Assembly: GCA_013398955.1 (NCBI GenBank)
Contig: VWPU01010319.1
Location: 1 to 64,000, forward strand
DNA length: 64,000 bases
Direction: 5' to 3'
Source: Callaeas wilsoni
Taxonomy: Eukaryota > Chordata > Aves > Passeriformes > Callaeidae
The notes beneath the pieces are model-generated. The model saw only the letters and a list, made by a program, of their open reading frames with translations, ran no database searches and was not told where the DNA came from. Positions 1 to 10,500 of this stretch are shown here, one piece after another; the first letter of the stretch is position 1, and each line of letters begins with the position of its first letter. The translations under genes were made by a program, and so were the position numbers.

Positions 1-234
1 GAGCGCGGCCGCTCCCACCCGCCCGCCGGGCGCTCCCCGCCGCGGAGGGAGCCGGCGGGGCGGGGAGGAAAACTTTCCACCGAGTGCGGCCGCGTCCCGC
101 CGCCGAACAAAAGAGCCGGGACCGGGAACGGCGCCGCGGGGCGGGGGACGCGGCTGCCCGGCGCTCGGAGCGGAGCGGAGCCGCGGGGCTCCCCGCCCGG
201 CACCCGCTTCCCCGCAGCGCCGCCGCGTCCTTAC

Positions 235-345
235 CTGCGGGAGGGCGGTGCGGGGCGGCGAGTCCCGGTTAGCTGGAGCGAGTGCCGGGAGGGCTCGGCG
301 GGGATTCCGCCATGTCAGTGATGTCGGCACCACATGGGGCCCCGG
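235..345 (-). other. Probable first (5' UTR) exon of the leftward gene; 5' end approximate
   Basis: Read on the minus strand, the exon ends CCGCAG at base 235 and is followed by GTAAGG, a near-perfect U1 donor. The transcription start is not visible. I set it near 345 because YY1-type ATGGCGG elements usually lie just downstream of start sites, and this one is at 313-307. No frame stays open across the exon from an ATG: the ATG at 332-330 meets a stop after six codons and the ATG at 313 after fourteen. The exon is therefore inferred to be untranslated, with the coding start in a later exon beyond base 1. The donor is seen directly; the exon extent is inference. Confidence 0.55.
269..313 (-). 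other. Short upstream ORF (14 codons) in the 5' UTR exon
   Basis: The minus-strand ATG at 313-311 has G at -3 and G at +4, a strong Kozak context. The frame encodes MAESPPSPPGTRSS and ends at TAA (271-269), about 30 bases before the splice donor. Such upstream frames commonly lower translation of the main reading frame. The ATG is also the core of a YY1-like element (ATGGCGG), so the bases may be kept for DNA binding rather than translation. It counts as an upstream ORF only if transcription starts 5' of base 313. Confidence 0.4.
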
Positions 346-576
346 CCGGCCCACGCTACCGCGCACTCTGGAGTAGCGGCTCCCGCCGAAAAGGCGGCCG
401 AGGCGGGCGTGGGACGCGGGCCAGCCCCGCTGCTGCCCCGCCCCGGCGGCGCGGGGGCGGGCGCTCCCGGAGAGGCGGGCACGGGGCGGACGCGGCGCCC
501 GGCCCCTTCGCCTCGCCCCGCTCCCGGTCCGCCTCGTCCGCCCGCCGCGTCCAGCCCGATCCGCTCATCTTTACTT

Positions 577-1035
577 AGAATCGTGGAATAATAGAATTAG
601 AGAATCGTCAGGGTTGGGAGAGACCTTCAAGACGATCCAGTCCAGCCGCCCGCCCAGCAGCCCCGCTCTAACCCCTAAACCACATCGCCCAGCGCCAGGT
701 CCAGGCGCCTCTTGAACACCTCCAGGGAGGGTGACTCCACCATCATCCGTTTCAATGCCAGACCACCCTAAAAGTAAAACATTTGTTTCTAATGTCTAAT
801 CTGCATCTCCCCTATTTAAGCTTGAGGCTGTTTTCCTCTAGTCCTCTCGCTGCAGGTGCGGGAGAAAAGACCATCCTCAGCTGGCTACAGTCTCCTTTCA
901 GGGACTTGTAGAGAGGGGTGAGGTCTCACCTGAGCCTCCTCTTCTCCAGATTAAACAAAGCCTTCCGCAGCTGTTCCTCATAAGATATGTTTTGAAGACG
1001 CTTCACTTACTGGTAAATATCACCCCTGGAGCACA
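577..1035 (-). mobile_element. CR1 LINE fragment, 5'-truncated, minus orientation
   Basis: On the plus strand this reads as the antisense of a CR1 3' end. It begins with degenerate 'agaatc' tail repeats, then a 'gttgggagagaccttcaaga' block, a 'cctccagggagggtgactcc' block, a 'gtctaatctgcatctcccct' block and a 'gcctcctcttctccag' block, in the order known for avian CR1. It is clearly diverged from consensus. The right boundary is uncertain by about 20 bases. It abuts the outer edge of the CpG island. Confidence 0.9.
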
Positions 1036-4000
1036 CATCGCCCACTGAGCCTCTCTCTGTCCACCCGGCCCTAGCAGGGGTGTGTGGTTGAGATGGATGT
1101 TGGAAAGTTGTCACCAAAAGGCCATTTCTGACAGGGTAGCTCTTTGCCCAAGCAGTTCCAGGCCGAGGTCAGTGCATGGCCCCACACGTGTCTCCCCTTG
1201 GCACCTCCTGCGGGTTGCTGCAAAGGCGAGGCCTGTGCTCCCATCAGTGTGGTCATTCCTATGTTCCCATCGGTTAGGAGCAAGGAAGAAAAGCTCTAGG
1301 CAATATTTTTCATGGCTAAAAAATTGCACTTATTTTTTAAATTGTACAGCCTTAAAGAAGAGAAGTTTATCCCCTGGCTCTGGAAGAGAGCCCCAAGGAG
1401 CCATGGTGGTCATTCACCTCTGAGCACTGCCTCCAAGCCATGAGGGAATCATGACTGGAGCTTTAATCTGGTTACAGGAAAAGCTTAAAATAGGACTTGG
1501 CCTTACCCCCACTACAGATTGCAGCCGTGCTATGAAGGGTCTTTTGATTTAGCCTTGGTCCTTGGGGAATCCAACCTTCCTCTGCAGGAGCTCATCGCCC
1601 ACAGTGCTGTGCTCTGCCTTCTCTCCATCTCTATATTCTTCCGTGTTACTTTTCCCAACAGCTTTTATCAATGATTGATCCACTTTATCCACCAGAGCAA
1701 GGTTTCCTTTCAAAAACTGGAAAACCCTCTGGAGTCTGAGGCAGCCCAGGTGTATTTTCTTCAGCTTCCATTAAAATATCAACACAAACATTTTTCCCAT
1801 AGCACTCCTTGATGTTCTGCTTCTTGCTGAAACACACACTAAAGAAAAATCAGTTTGGCATCAAAACTGAGTAAAAGCATCATGCCCAAATAGGCTGGGT
1901 TTGGGGCTTTTTTGGACATGACTAAAACCCAGAAAAATGAAAATAAAGTTATCTGAAATAGATAATTCCTACAAAAAATAACAAATGGGCAATTTTCCCA
2001 TGGGAAAGATTTTTCAGTGTGGAATGGTCAGCCAGCACTAAGTATTGTTCGTTGTTAATTGCAAAAACTTTTGTAATGCCTAAAATCTGAAAGTAGAAAA
2101 ATGTTTTGTTTTATTATTGACCCAAAACACGCAAACTTTTTGATGGTCCTGGATAGAGTTACAGACCAGATGACATTAATTATTCACTAGGGTTGTAAAG
2201 ACTTTACTTGGTCTCATACATAGTTTTGGGAAAAAAAAAAAAAAAGGCGAGAGAAGGGATAGCGAAGGCATTGGTTTAGAAGGGAAAAGTTGGGAAATGA
2301 TGAAAAAAAGATTAAATTTGAAATGAAGAGTAAATAAAATCAAACCTGGAGAAAGCAAAATGAAGAGAAATAAAGAAGAGGAAGGAAATGAAACCGCAGG
2401 GCTGATTTGTAGCATTTCTGTCTGATGGGCCAAAAGTCGGGTCCTCATCCGGAGAGTCAGAGCAGGGGCCCCAGGCACGGCAACATTTCCAGTCTCACCT
2501 GAAACTGCAGAAGGGCAGACTCACAAAAACTAGAGCAAGGTCAGCCTGGACCTGGAGCAAATGCTGCCTTGTCCTTGGAGCTCCTTCTATTCATCCCCAC
2601 GGCCCTGATGAACTGGAAGAGCAGATGGTTAACAGCAACAATAAACTGATTCAATGGAGCCTGGGCATGGCTCAGGAGCCAAGGGACAGGGCAGGGGAGA
2701 GAAGCAAGGATTGCTTTTCATCAGAGAGTTCCTACGTAAATAACAGATAAAACTATTTCTTTAACAGCTTACTCCCTGAGCCAGATCATCTAGGAAGAGC
2801 ATTAATCAGACCAAGAGGAAATGTCTCTTGCCACTGAAAAAGGAAAAGGATTAGGTTAAGTGATGACACAGCAGGGACAGACAAGTCACACTGGAGAAAA
2901 TGACTGACCCAAACTATCATCCAAAAAAATACAGACCAAAGCTATGAAGTAATTTTTATGTTTTGATGAGTCTGGAGGTTTTTTTTCAATAACATGCATA
3001 TTTATCTTTTATCACAGTGAGATCTTTCTGTTTATTCAGGAAGCGAGTGGCGTCAGAAACGCGATAGCGCGTCTCTTCCATCTCCCTTCCCACATGTGCT
3101 GTTGCAGAGGAGCAGGATGCAGGGGCTATGCTCCATCCTTCTTTGGTCTTTCTGTTGGATCCCTGTCCCCATGACAGTCACTCTGAAGCCGCAGATGCAG
3201 CAGGACCAGACAGAACCCCCAGCTCCTTTCAAGCAGGAATTGTTTAGCCATCACACTGTAACAATTTTGGCACTGTTGACTGAGGCTGGATCCAAACCAG
3301 TCTAAATCCTGTATTCTGCCATCATCTCCATCAGCCATCCCCTCCTATTCGGTGGCAAAACCCAGAGAGGGGCCCATGTCTCCGTACAATCGGGATGTGG
3401 CCTTGGAGGTCAGACAGCATTGCCAAGGCTGTGAAGACAGTCTTTATTCTCTCACGATACTTTCCCTCACATTTCTGATGGGATTTGGGTTAAACTGTTA
3501 CTATTCCCACAAGCTGCATCTTCTGTATTCTGGAGGGCAGGCAGGCAGAGATCTTGGCATCAGTGCTGTTTGACGGCATACAGAGCATGCTTTGATTGAT
3601 TTATTTGCTGAATACTGTGTTGGTTTTTACCTGGGATATATCACCCTCAGTCAGTTTTAACCCTGCAGAGCACCACCACAGAGAGTGGATGGTTCCACTC
3701 AAACACTGGATGGACTGTGGCCACAGGAGTTTTCTCTCCATGTGCATTATCACACCTCTCAGCAGCCGTGGGATGAGGACTCAGGGCTCAGTGTCCCAAC
3801 AGTTGACATTCATCCATAACAAGAACTCCAGGTTCACAATCTTCTTTTTTTTTTTTTTTTTTTGCCAGCAGCAACTTGGATGAAGACAGACAACAGAAGT
3901 ACCCAGCAAAATTGCCTTTGGTGACCCTCAGGCTGAGAGCATGGCCCTGAAGCATCCCTTACTTGGACCTCACCCTGCCACTTGAGAGGTGGGACTGGCA

Positions 4001-6384
4001 GGATGCTCAAGGCAAATGTGGAAGATATCCTTACAAAAATATCCAGAACAAAATGATGTCTCACCTCACCTCCCTCCCCCTCCTTGTGATGACATAACTT
4101 ACTCCTTCCTCAGAATAAAGAGAAGGTCATATCGTATGTTCTTTCCTTGTTATTAAATGCTTTTTTGTCAGTGTGTCTCACAAACTGATAAAGTTAGTGC
4201 AACTTAAACAGTCGAGTACTCAAAATCACACAGTACAATCTGGTCATGGCAGTCTTTTCACACTCTTTTATGTGACAAAAAAAGAAAGCTAAAGGCAAAT
4301 TAGATGGTACAGATTAAAACACAATAATTTCCTTCAATCCTTACAATGCTTTATTTTCAAGATAGTGCTTGTGGAGACTGGCACATGCAAGAAAATCCGG
4401 GTAAGCATATGTAGTTTATAATGGTCATTTTTACTGCAGGGAATCCAAAATTCTGCAGGACACTCTTTCTAAATAAGTAGGTCATGTAAACATTAGCACG
4501 AAGCAGGATTTCTGTCTGTACCTCTCTATTTAGAGGAAATGAATGCCAGTTATTCACTCAGCATATATTCACAGGTTTGCATTCATGAACTGACCGAGTT
4601 TGTACTCATGGTATTAATTAGCAGATTTTTCCCTTTTTAGGGTAACACAGGTCAGGATTTCTCAAGCTCAATAACATGTGAAGAAATTAAGCCCCAAAAA
4701 TCTTGTTGTTGGGATAAGATCAAAGGAGTAACCTCTGTATGATTCTGAAATAAAATTTCTCTGCCTCTTCTGTTAGTGCAGCGCGTGGTGACTTTGCATT
4801 GCACATCTGTGTGATAAAACCTGTTACTTATTGGACATCATTTTATTAAAATTTAGTGAGCAGGTCTTTAATTTGGCCTTTGAATCTCACAGAGATTCTA
4901 CCAAGCAATAAATAGAGATACTACTAAGCAACAAATATGCCCAGGCAAACTCTACTAGAAGTCACAAAAGACCAGAGAACTTCACCAGCAGCTAGAAAAG
5001 GCTCTCTAAACACCCGTGCCATTGCTGTAAAGTCGTGATTTCTGACACCCAGAAGTTGTTGTTTGTCAGAGTTATTATTCTGTTAGCTGTTTCCTAATCT
5101 TTACAAAGGCATCACGGAAAGAAAAGGTTCCTGCTGCCCTCTCTTCCATGAGAAGCACCATTGTCTTCACAATTTGTTTGCAAGCTGAGGCCTTACACAG
5201 GGCATTTTTTACATTTTTTCGTCTACGTTGGTTTTATAAGTTTAAATAAGTTCCTGTCTGCTAAGAGCTTCCAAAGAGCATTGGCACTTCACCAATTCAA
5301 GAAGCTCGCCGTGAAGATTACACACCAGTGGTGCTTATTCAAAACAATAACTTCTGACCACTGCACCAGAAGAAAATACTCTCATTTATTGTCTCGTAAT
5401 CATGCATCTCTGCAGTGTTAGTTCCAGTTTTGCCAATGAGAATGATGTTCCTTTTGATATTTTACAAATATTTCAGCTGAATCTCCTTAACGCTGTGCAG
5501 CTCTTTGGCTTGTTAGGTTTGCTTGGGGTTTGTTTTGTTGAAAGCTCTTGTTTCAGTTCAGGCTCTAAGGAAAACAAAGCAGTATTGCTCGCATTGTTAA
5601 AGCCAAAAGTAGGGCCATGGAAAAAAAAATGTTCTTCTTGGAAGAGTTTGGAGATTGGCATTCATGAAACAGCTGGAGATGAAACATACAGCACTAATCC
5701 TGTCCAGTTGCTCCTGGTCATGTTGCACATTCAGGAAATTCATAATTAGGTGGTTATATCCCCAGTGTTTCCCCTGCAGCACTCTTTACAACCAGCAGTT
5801 TATCTTCTTGTCGTTTCAAAAAAAACAACAACAAAACCCACAACTACAAAGAAAGAAGAGGGGGAGAAAATGCAAGCAAGAATGACTTAAAATATGCTTA
5901 ATAGCTTCTTCTCCCTGTAAAAAAAAATAAATCAGATGTTGTCATTTCTGCACATACCAGCAAACTTCTGCTGATCCACTGCCCTTTCCTATCACAGTAG
6001 TTTTCCTCTGTGCTGTATCTCCTTCCTCGTCACAGTATTTTTTTAAATTTTTTCTTTTCTCTTGCCAGTCATGCACCCACTTTCCTGTAAAGGGCAGCCG
6101 CACCTGACAATTTAGAAATAAACGCTTTAACAAGTAAACATTTATTTTTCTTGCCAAGTGGAAGCACTAGACATGGGGGCTTTATTCCTAGCTCCCACCA
6201 AGGTTTCTAGTGAATTCCTCAGTAGTTTCTGCTCTTTATTTTGATTTCTCTAGTGGTATCATGAAAGCCTTTTCCTACACCCTGGGAATCTTCATACTGC
6301 ATGCTACAAATGGTGTTTTGTCAAAAATTCATCTTCATTGTAAATCAGTCAAGGTGCAACTTTAAGGATTTTTCTTCTTTTCAT
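1036..6384. other. Non-coding interval; no gene recognised
   Basis: Only short chance frames (up to about 115 codons) are present, with no recognisable protein and no supported splice structure. It holds a 15-A run (2,231-2,245) followed by a purine-rich stretch to about 2,395, a 19-T run (3,845-3,863) and an A-rich stretch around 5,815-5,875. I recognise no transposable element here. Confidence 0.6.
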
Positions 6385-6446
6385 AGCTGAAGAGGTTTTT
6401 CCAAGGCCGTACCAAAACATTTATATTCCAGACACAATAATGTATC
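6385..6446 (+). repeat. Left arm of a 62-bp inverted repeat (61/62 identical)
   Basis: Bases 6,385-6,446 are the reverse complement of 7,461-7,522 except for one base (A at 6,434 against the T expected from the partner). Identity stops abruptly at both ends: neither the outward flanks nor the inward flanks can be aligned. No target-site duplication is visible next to the outer ends. The sequence does not resemble CR1 or any transposon terminus I know. Confidence 0.95.
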
Positions 6447-7460
6447 TTTTAAATCCAAGAACCTTATCTACTGTTAACTACACACATATGCAATATGGGG
6501 ATTTTTGTGTACAGGGCAATCCATGAGAAATGTTGCCAACTTTGGAATTAAATTGTTACCAGTGACTCAGCAGGTTTGCTCTGCAGTAGCAAAGCATTCA
6601 ATATAAGCTTTTTAAACAGTCATGATTACTGATTTTTCCCCAAAAAGAAGACTACTCAGATAACACTTCTAGTTAAAGTTCAGGAGTTTCTGTGTCTGTG
6701 ATTAGGAAGCTACGCTGATGGCTCAGAAGTCTGGTCCTTCAGAGATAAAAAACCCCACAGCAATTTCATAATGCCTACAGTGAATGCACAAATAACTTGA
6801 AAACAAGAGTCATAAGCCCCTCTGGGGCTGGCAGTTCCAGCCCCTAGATCACAAGATGACCATAAATCCCAGGGAGATGCGAGGGAAGAGCCAGCCCAGC
6901 CTTGCTCCCAACGCTTCTTATCCAGGGGAGCCTTGGCCATGTTGTGTGCACTTGTGGTTTCCTCCTCCTTTCAGAATTTTGCTAAGTGTGTTTTTAGCCA
7001 TAAAAGCAGCAAAAATAAACCTAACAATGCCTTTCTTCCTGTCTAGCCATCAGGGAGCATCTCCAGGCTCACTGCTTTTGAACGGAGATGCCCAGTCATG
7101 CCCACGTACAAGTCCTCTTCCAAAACATCATGGAAGTGAGACAGATTCCTTAAAAGCTGTACATATCTGCAATAAACCAAGAATCTTTATACCAGGTGTA
7201 AGGCCCCTATGAAAAAAATATCACCAACTTCCAGCGTATTATCTGGGGAAAAAAAAAAAAAGAAAAAGCACTGAACAATTTAAGAGTTTCACATCAGATT
7301 CCTCTCCATCAATGACTTTTCCAAGAGCTTCCCCAAAGCTGCATGGAAATACATCAAGTGCTACTTTAAAAGGCAGTCACGTTTTAAAAATTATTTACCA
7401 AGCTGCTAACTTTTCCAGACTTCAAAGGTGATGCCTGAGATTGTTTATCATCATGAAATA
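6447..7460. other. 1,014-bp unique segment between the inverted-repeat arms
   Basis: No transposase-like frame is present; the longest frame is 118 codons at 6,856-7,212 and has no recognisable domain. It contains a 13-A run at 7,249-7,261. Composition matches the surroundings. If the arms arose by a staggered-break inversion, this is the inverted segment. Confidence 0.55.
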
Positions 7461-7522
7461 GATACATTATTGAGTCTGGAATATAAATGTTTTGGTACGG
7501 CCTTGGAAAAACCTCTTCAGCT
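7461..7522 (-). repeat. Right arm of the 62-bp inverted repeat
   Basis: This is the partner of 6,385-6,446 in opposite orientation, equal in length with one mismatch and no gap. The outer end is followed by 'aaccctgcctcagg', which is unrelated to the sequence outside the left arm. Confidence 0.95.
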
Positions 7523-10500
7523 AACCCTGCCTCAGGCTAGAATGATTTAAAAAATACTGCATATTTTACAATTCTATTACTTTTTTATCTACAATAAATA
7601 GCCAAGCTTACCTCTCCATCATGCCCTGTCACATACACTATCACACCTAAATTCTACACACTTTTAACTTTTTTTTTTTAATAACAAAGTTAAGATCTAG
7701 CAACATGCCCTAAAAATCAACAAAACCTGGAATTATTTTTTTATTGAGGGAGGAGCAACTGCAACAAGGAAGGCAATATAGGCAGTGTGCTGTGTCAGCT
7801 CCTGCCTTCCCGTGTGCACCCCAGCAGATCTCAGCTGTGATACACAGTGATGTGAAGTGGTGTCTGCATCAGTCCCGAGTCATTCCATGGCTGAGAGGTC
7901 AAATACAACCTTAAACCTCACTTGAAAGCTGACCACAGAGCTGATACAGGGCTAGAGGAATGATTGTAGCCTGTTAAAATAAGGAAAGAAAAGAAGAGAA
8001 AAAGAAAAAAACCAACAGGTGGATTCTTCACAGGTTTCTGCTGCTGCTTTTCTTAATTCTTGAAGATTCGTGCGATTTAAACAAATCTATAAGGGACAGG
8101 AAAGCAAATAGAATAATTTCCATTACCCACACAATGATTATTTGAGGCTTAATTGATGGGCATTTATAAGCATGCTTTGTGATTTCTGAAAGAAAGTTCT
8201 TACAAAGGAAAGATGCCATAAAAATGTGAGTTATAATATGAATCTTATGCCATATACAATAAAGATAAATATAATAGACATTTTAGAAGGGTTGACAAAG
8301 TTCTCATACACATTTCAGATGTTTCTTATTCCTCTCCCCTCACATTACTTCAGCTTTAAAAATGGAGTCACAAAATGAGGAGCAAGGTCACACTCTTCAC
8401 CAGCTCCTCACCACAGAGCATGCAGTTCTGTTTCCCCGAGTTAAGCTCTCTGTAAGATTTGCAGAGCTGATTCCCAGTGCCCACAGCCAGCCTACATTTG
8501 GAGCAGGGCTCAGCAGTCCCCCTGTGAGCCCTGACCCCCAGCCCAGAGCTGTCGTTCCCCAGCCGAGCTCTGGTCCTCGATGCAGCCAGGCAGCACCACA
8601 ACACCTGGTCTCAGACTCTTGGAATGCCTTCAGCAATCTGTTTGCTGTTCACTGGGTCCAGTTTTACTACCAACGCTGTTTTACTGTCCCAAATTCACAA
8701 ATATCCTCAGGGTCTCACAGTCTGGCCATCATGTTTGTGATTTCTGTGGTGTCTCTCAGCTCTGCGTGCCGGGATGAGGATGGGAAAGGGCACAGATGCC
8801 CAAGGAGCTGTGGTCTCCCTGACCAGACAGCTCTTCGCAGTCCAAGTTGTAAGGCCATGGTTACATGCGCCAAAAAACTGGATCTGTGTACTTCCAACTT
8901 TCTTCTCAGCACATTTCTCCCGGAGCAGGCATGTCTGTTGGAGTTGTCAGAGTGCATGGTGCAGTTCGTGTCAATGCCACGCCTTTGTGCTCACCCCGCA
9001 TCTGCTCTGGGATTCAATGCATGGCTGGGATGGAAGTGAGGCACGGGGCCTGATCTGGCATAAAGCCTGGCTCTTCAGAGTTAGCCCATCAGAATTTTTA
9101 AAATAGACTGGAACTGGCAGAGAGTTTAGACCACGTAAATACTTGATCTCATATGGCAGCACTTTTTAATCCTGTCCTGTCCAAAAAATAAATGTAATCT
9201 GTTGTCACACCACTCCCTTAGTCCTTTGGTGTTTTGGTTCTTCTGTAACTATAAAATAGGGATCCCAGCATGTCTATAATGGGATTCATATAAATTCCTC
9301 ATGAAAATGTGTGCCTACTTGGAAGCAATGCTGAATTGATATTGAACATTTCTTCTGAATGATACTAAAAATCCTCAGAGATGAAACTGAAAATGCATCA
9401 ATCCTTCAGAGTGCTGGGGGCAAGTATTTATATTTAACTTAATCCTGAGATTAACATATTCAAAACAGACTTGGCAGTTCATTATGAGAGAGCTATAAAA
9501 GTACTCTGAAGTATTCAGAATAATCAAGTAAGCACATGCAGTATCAGGGGCCAAGATGAAGTTATTTGGAAAAAGCAGAGTTCTGTCTGGCACAAAGAAC
9601 ATCCAGTGATGACCAGAATGCTAATTTCAACAAATTCTCAAGAGATGCCCATATCTTACTTTGCATTTCTTGTATAATGCTACATATGGAAAGAAAGAGA
9701 GCTATGATTCTGTTCTTGTTGGGGAAAGATTTGAGCTTCAGAGAATTTTTAAGTTTTAGTAACTCATCACCTTTTACAAGCTTGAACTCGATCCTGGAAA
9801 CTGCTCAGTTCCATTCATCAATTGACTTTGTGACTCCATCTTAGTAATAAAAAAATGACACCTGAGTACTTTAAACATCATTTGCTGAATCTAAAAAGAG
9901 TAAACTCTTGCAATCTGTAAATTATGCAACAAACACTTAAACTTCGATGTTAATCAGGGAATGTTGGAAACACAGTTAAAGTGAGCTGATACAAGTGCTA
10001 CATTTTCAATAGCCAAAAGATATTGCTACAGAAGGGGAAAACAAGAACCTTTTTTTTGGTTTTGTGATAGGTCAATCCAGTGAGCAAGTGTCTTTTCACT
10101 TGGGACATAGGTTATGAGAATGAGAGCTAAGAAAATGAGAGCAGAATAAATTTTAGATAGGTAAACTTTTGTATAAGCCTGTTAGCACCTGATTGCTTTT
10201 GAATACTAACAGTATTACTGAGTTTTCTTTGAAGGGGCTGTGTTTCAATCGCCTACAGCTAAAAATAAGAGACCATATGATGCCCAGAGCATGCAGCATG
10301 TGGGTAAACCTTGACAGGCTAGGGAAGAGCAGACGAATGGGGTTTGAAATCTGGGATGAAACAAAGTGATCTTTTGCCATCTCCTGATTAATTACCTTGG
10401 CAGAAACAAGCTGCTCAATAAGGTTTATTTGAGTGTAAGATGCAAACCTAAATTCATGCTGCTTAATTCAAAGAAAAGGCAAAAGCTGGGTTAAACCTGT

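Larger units (their letters stand above)
1..575 (-). promoter_or_regulatory. CpG island promoter of a gene transcribed leftwards out of the window
   Basis: This stretch is extremely rich in G, C and undepleted CpG, and the composition drops abruptly at about 575 to ordinary vertebrate DNA. Such islands mark promoters of broadly expressed or developmental vertebrate genes. The only convincing splice donor in it is on the minus strand (GT at 234-233), so the main transcript should run leftwards. Other minus-strand features are a YY1-like ATGGCGG core (313-307) and an E2F-like TTTTCGGCGGG near 390. I see no TATA box. I found no good plus-strand donor, so a divergent plus-strand transcript is possible but unsupported. 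The gene cannot be named because no coding exon is inside the window. Confidence 0.8.

Noticed and set aside
356..568. 70-codon minus-strand frame inside the CpG island
   Set aside because: Arg/Pro-rich product typical of GC-rich DNA. It stops before the donor and probably lies upstream of the transcription start.
2231..2245. Poly(A) runs here and at 7,249, 23,309 and 49,427 as tails of processed pseudogenes
   Set aside because: None is preceded by a recognisable gene-derived sequence or by an AATAAA signal at the right distance with flanking duplications.
8362..9039. 225-codon plus-strand open frame, the longest in the window
   Set aside because: No recognisable domain, signal peptide or low-complexity signature, no island or splice context, and overlapping open frames on both strands. 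One frame of this length is not surprising in 64 kb read six ways.
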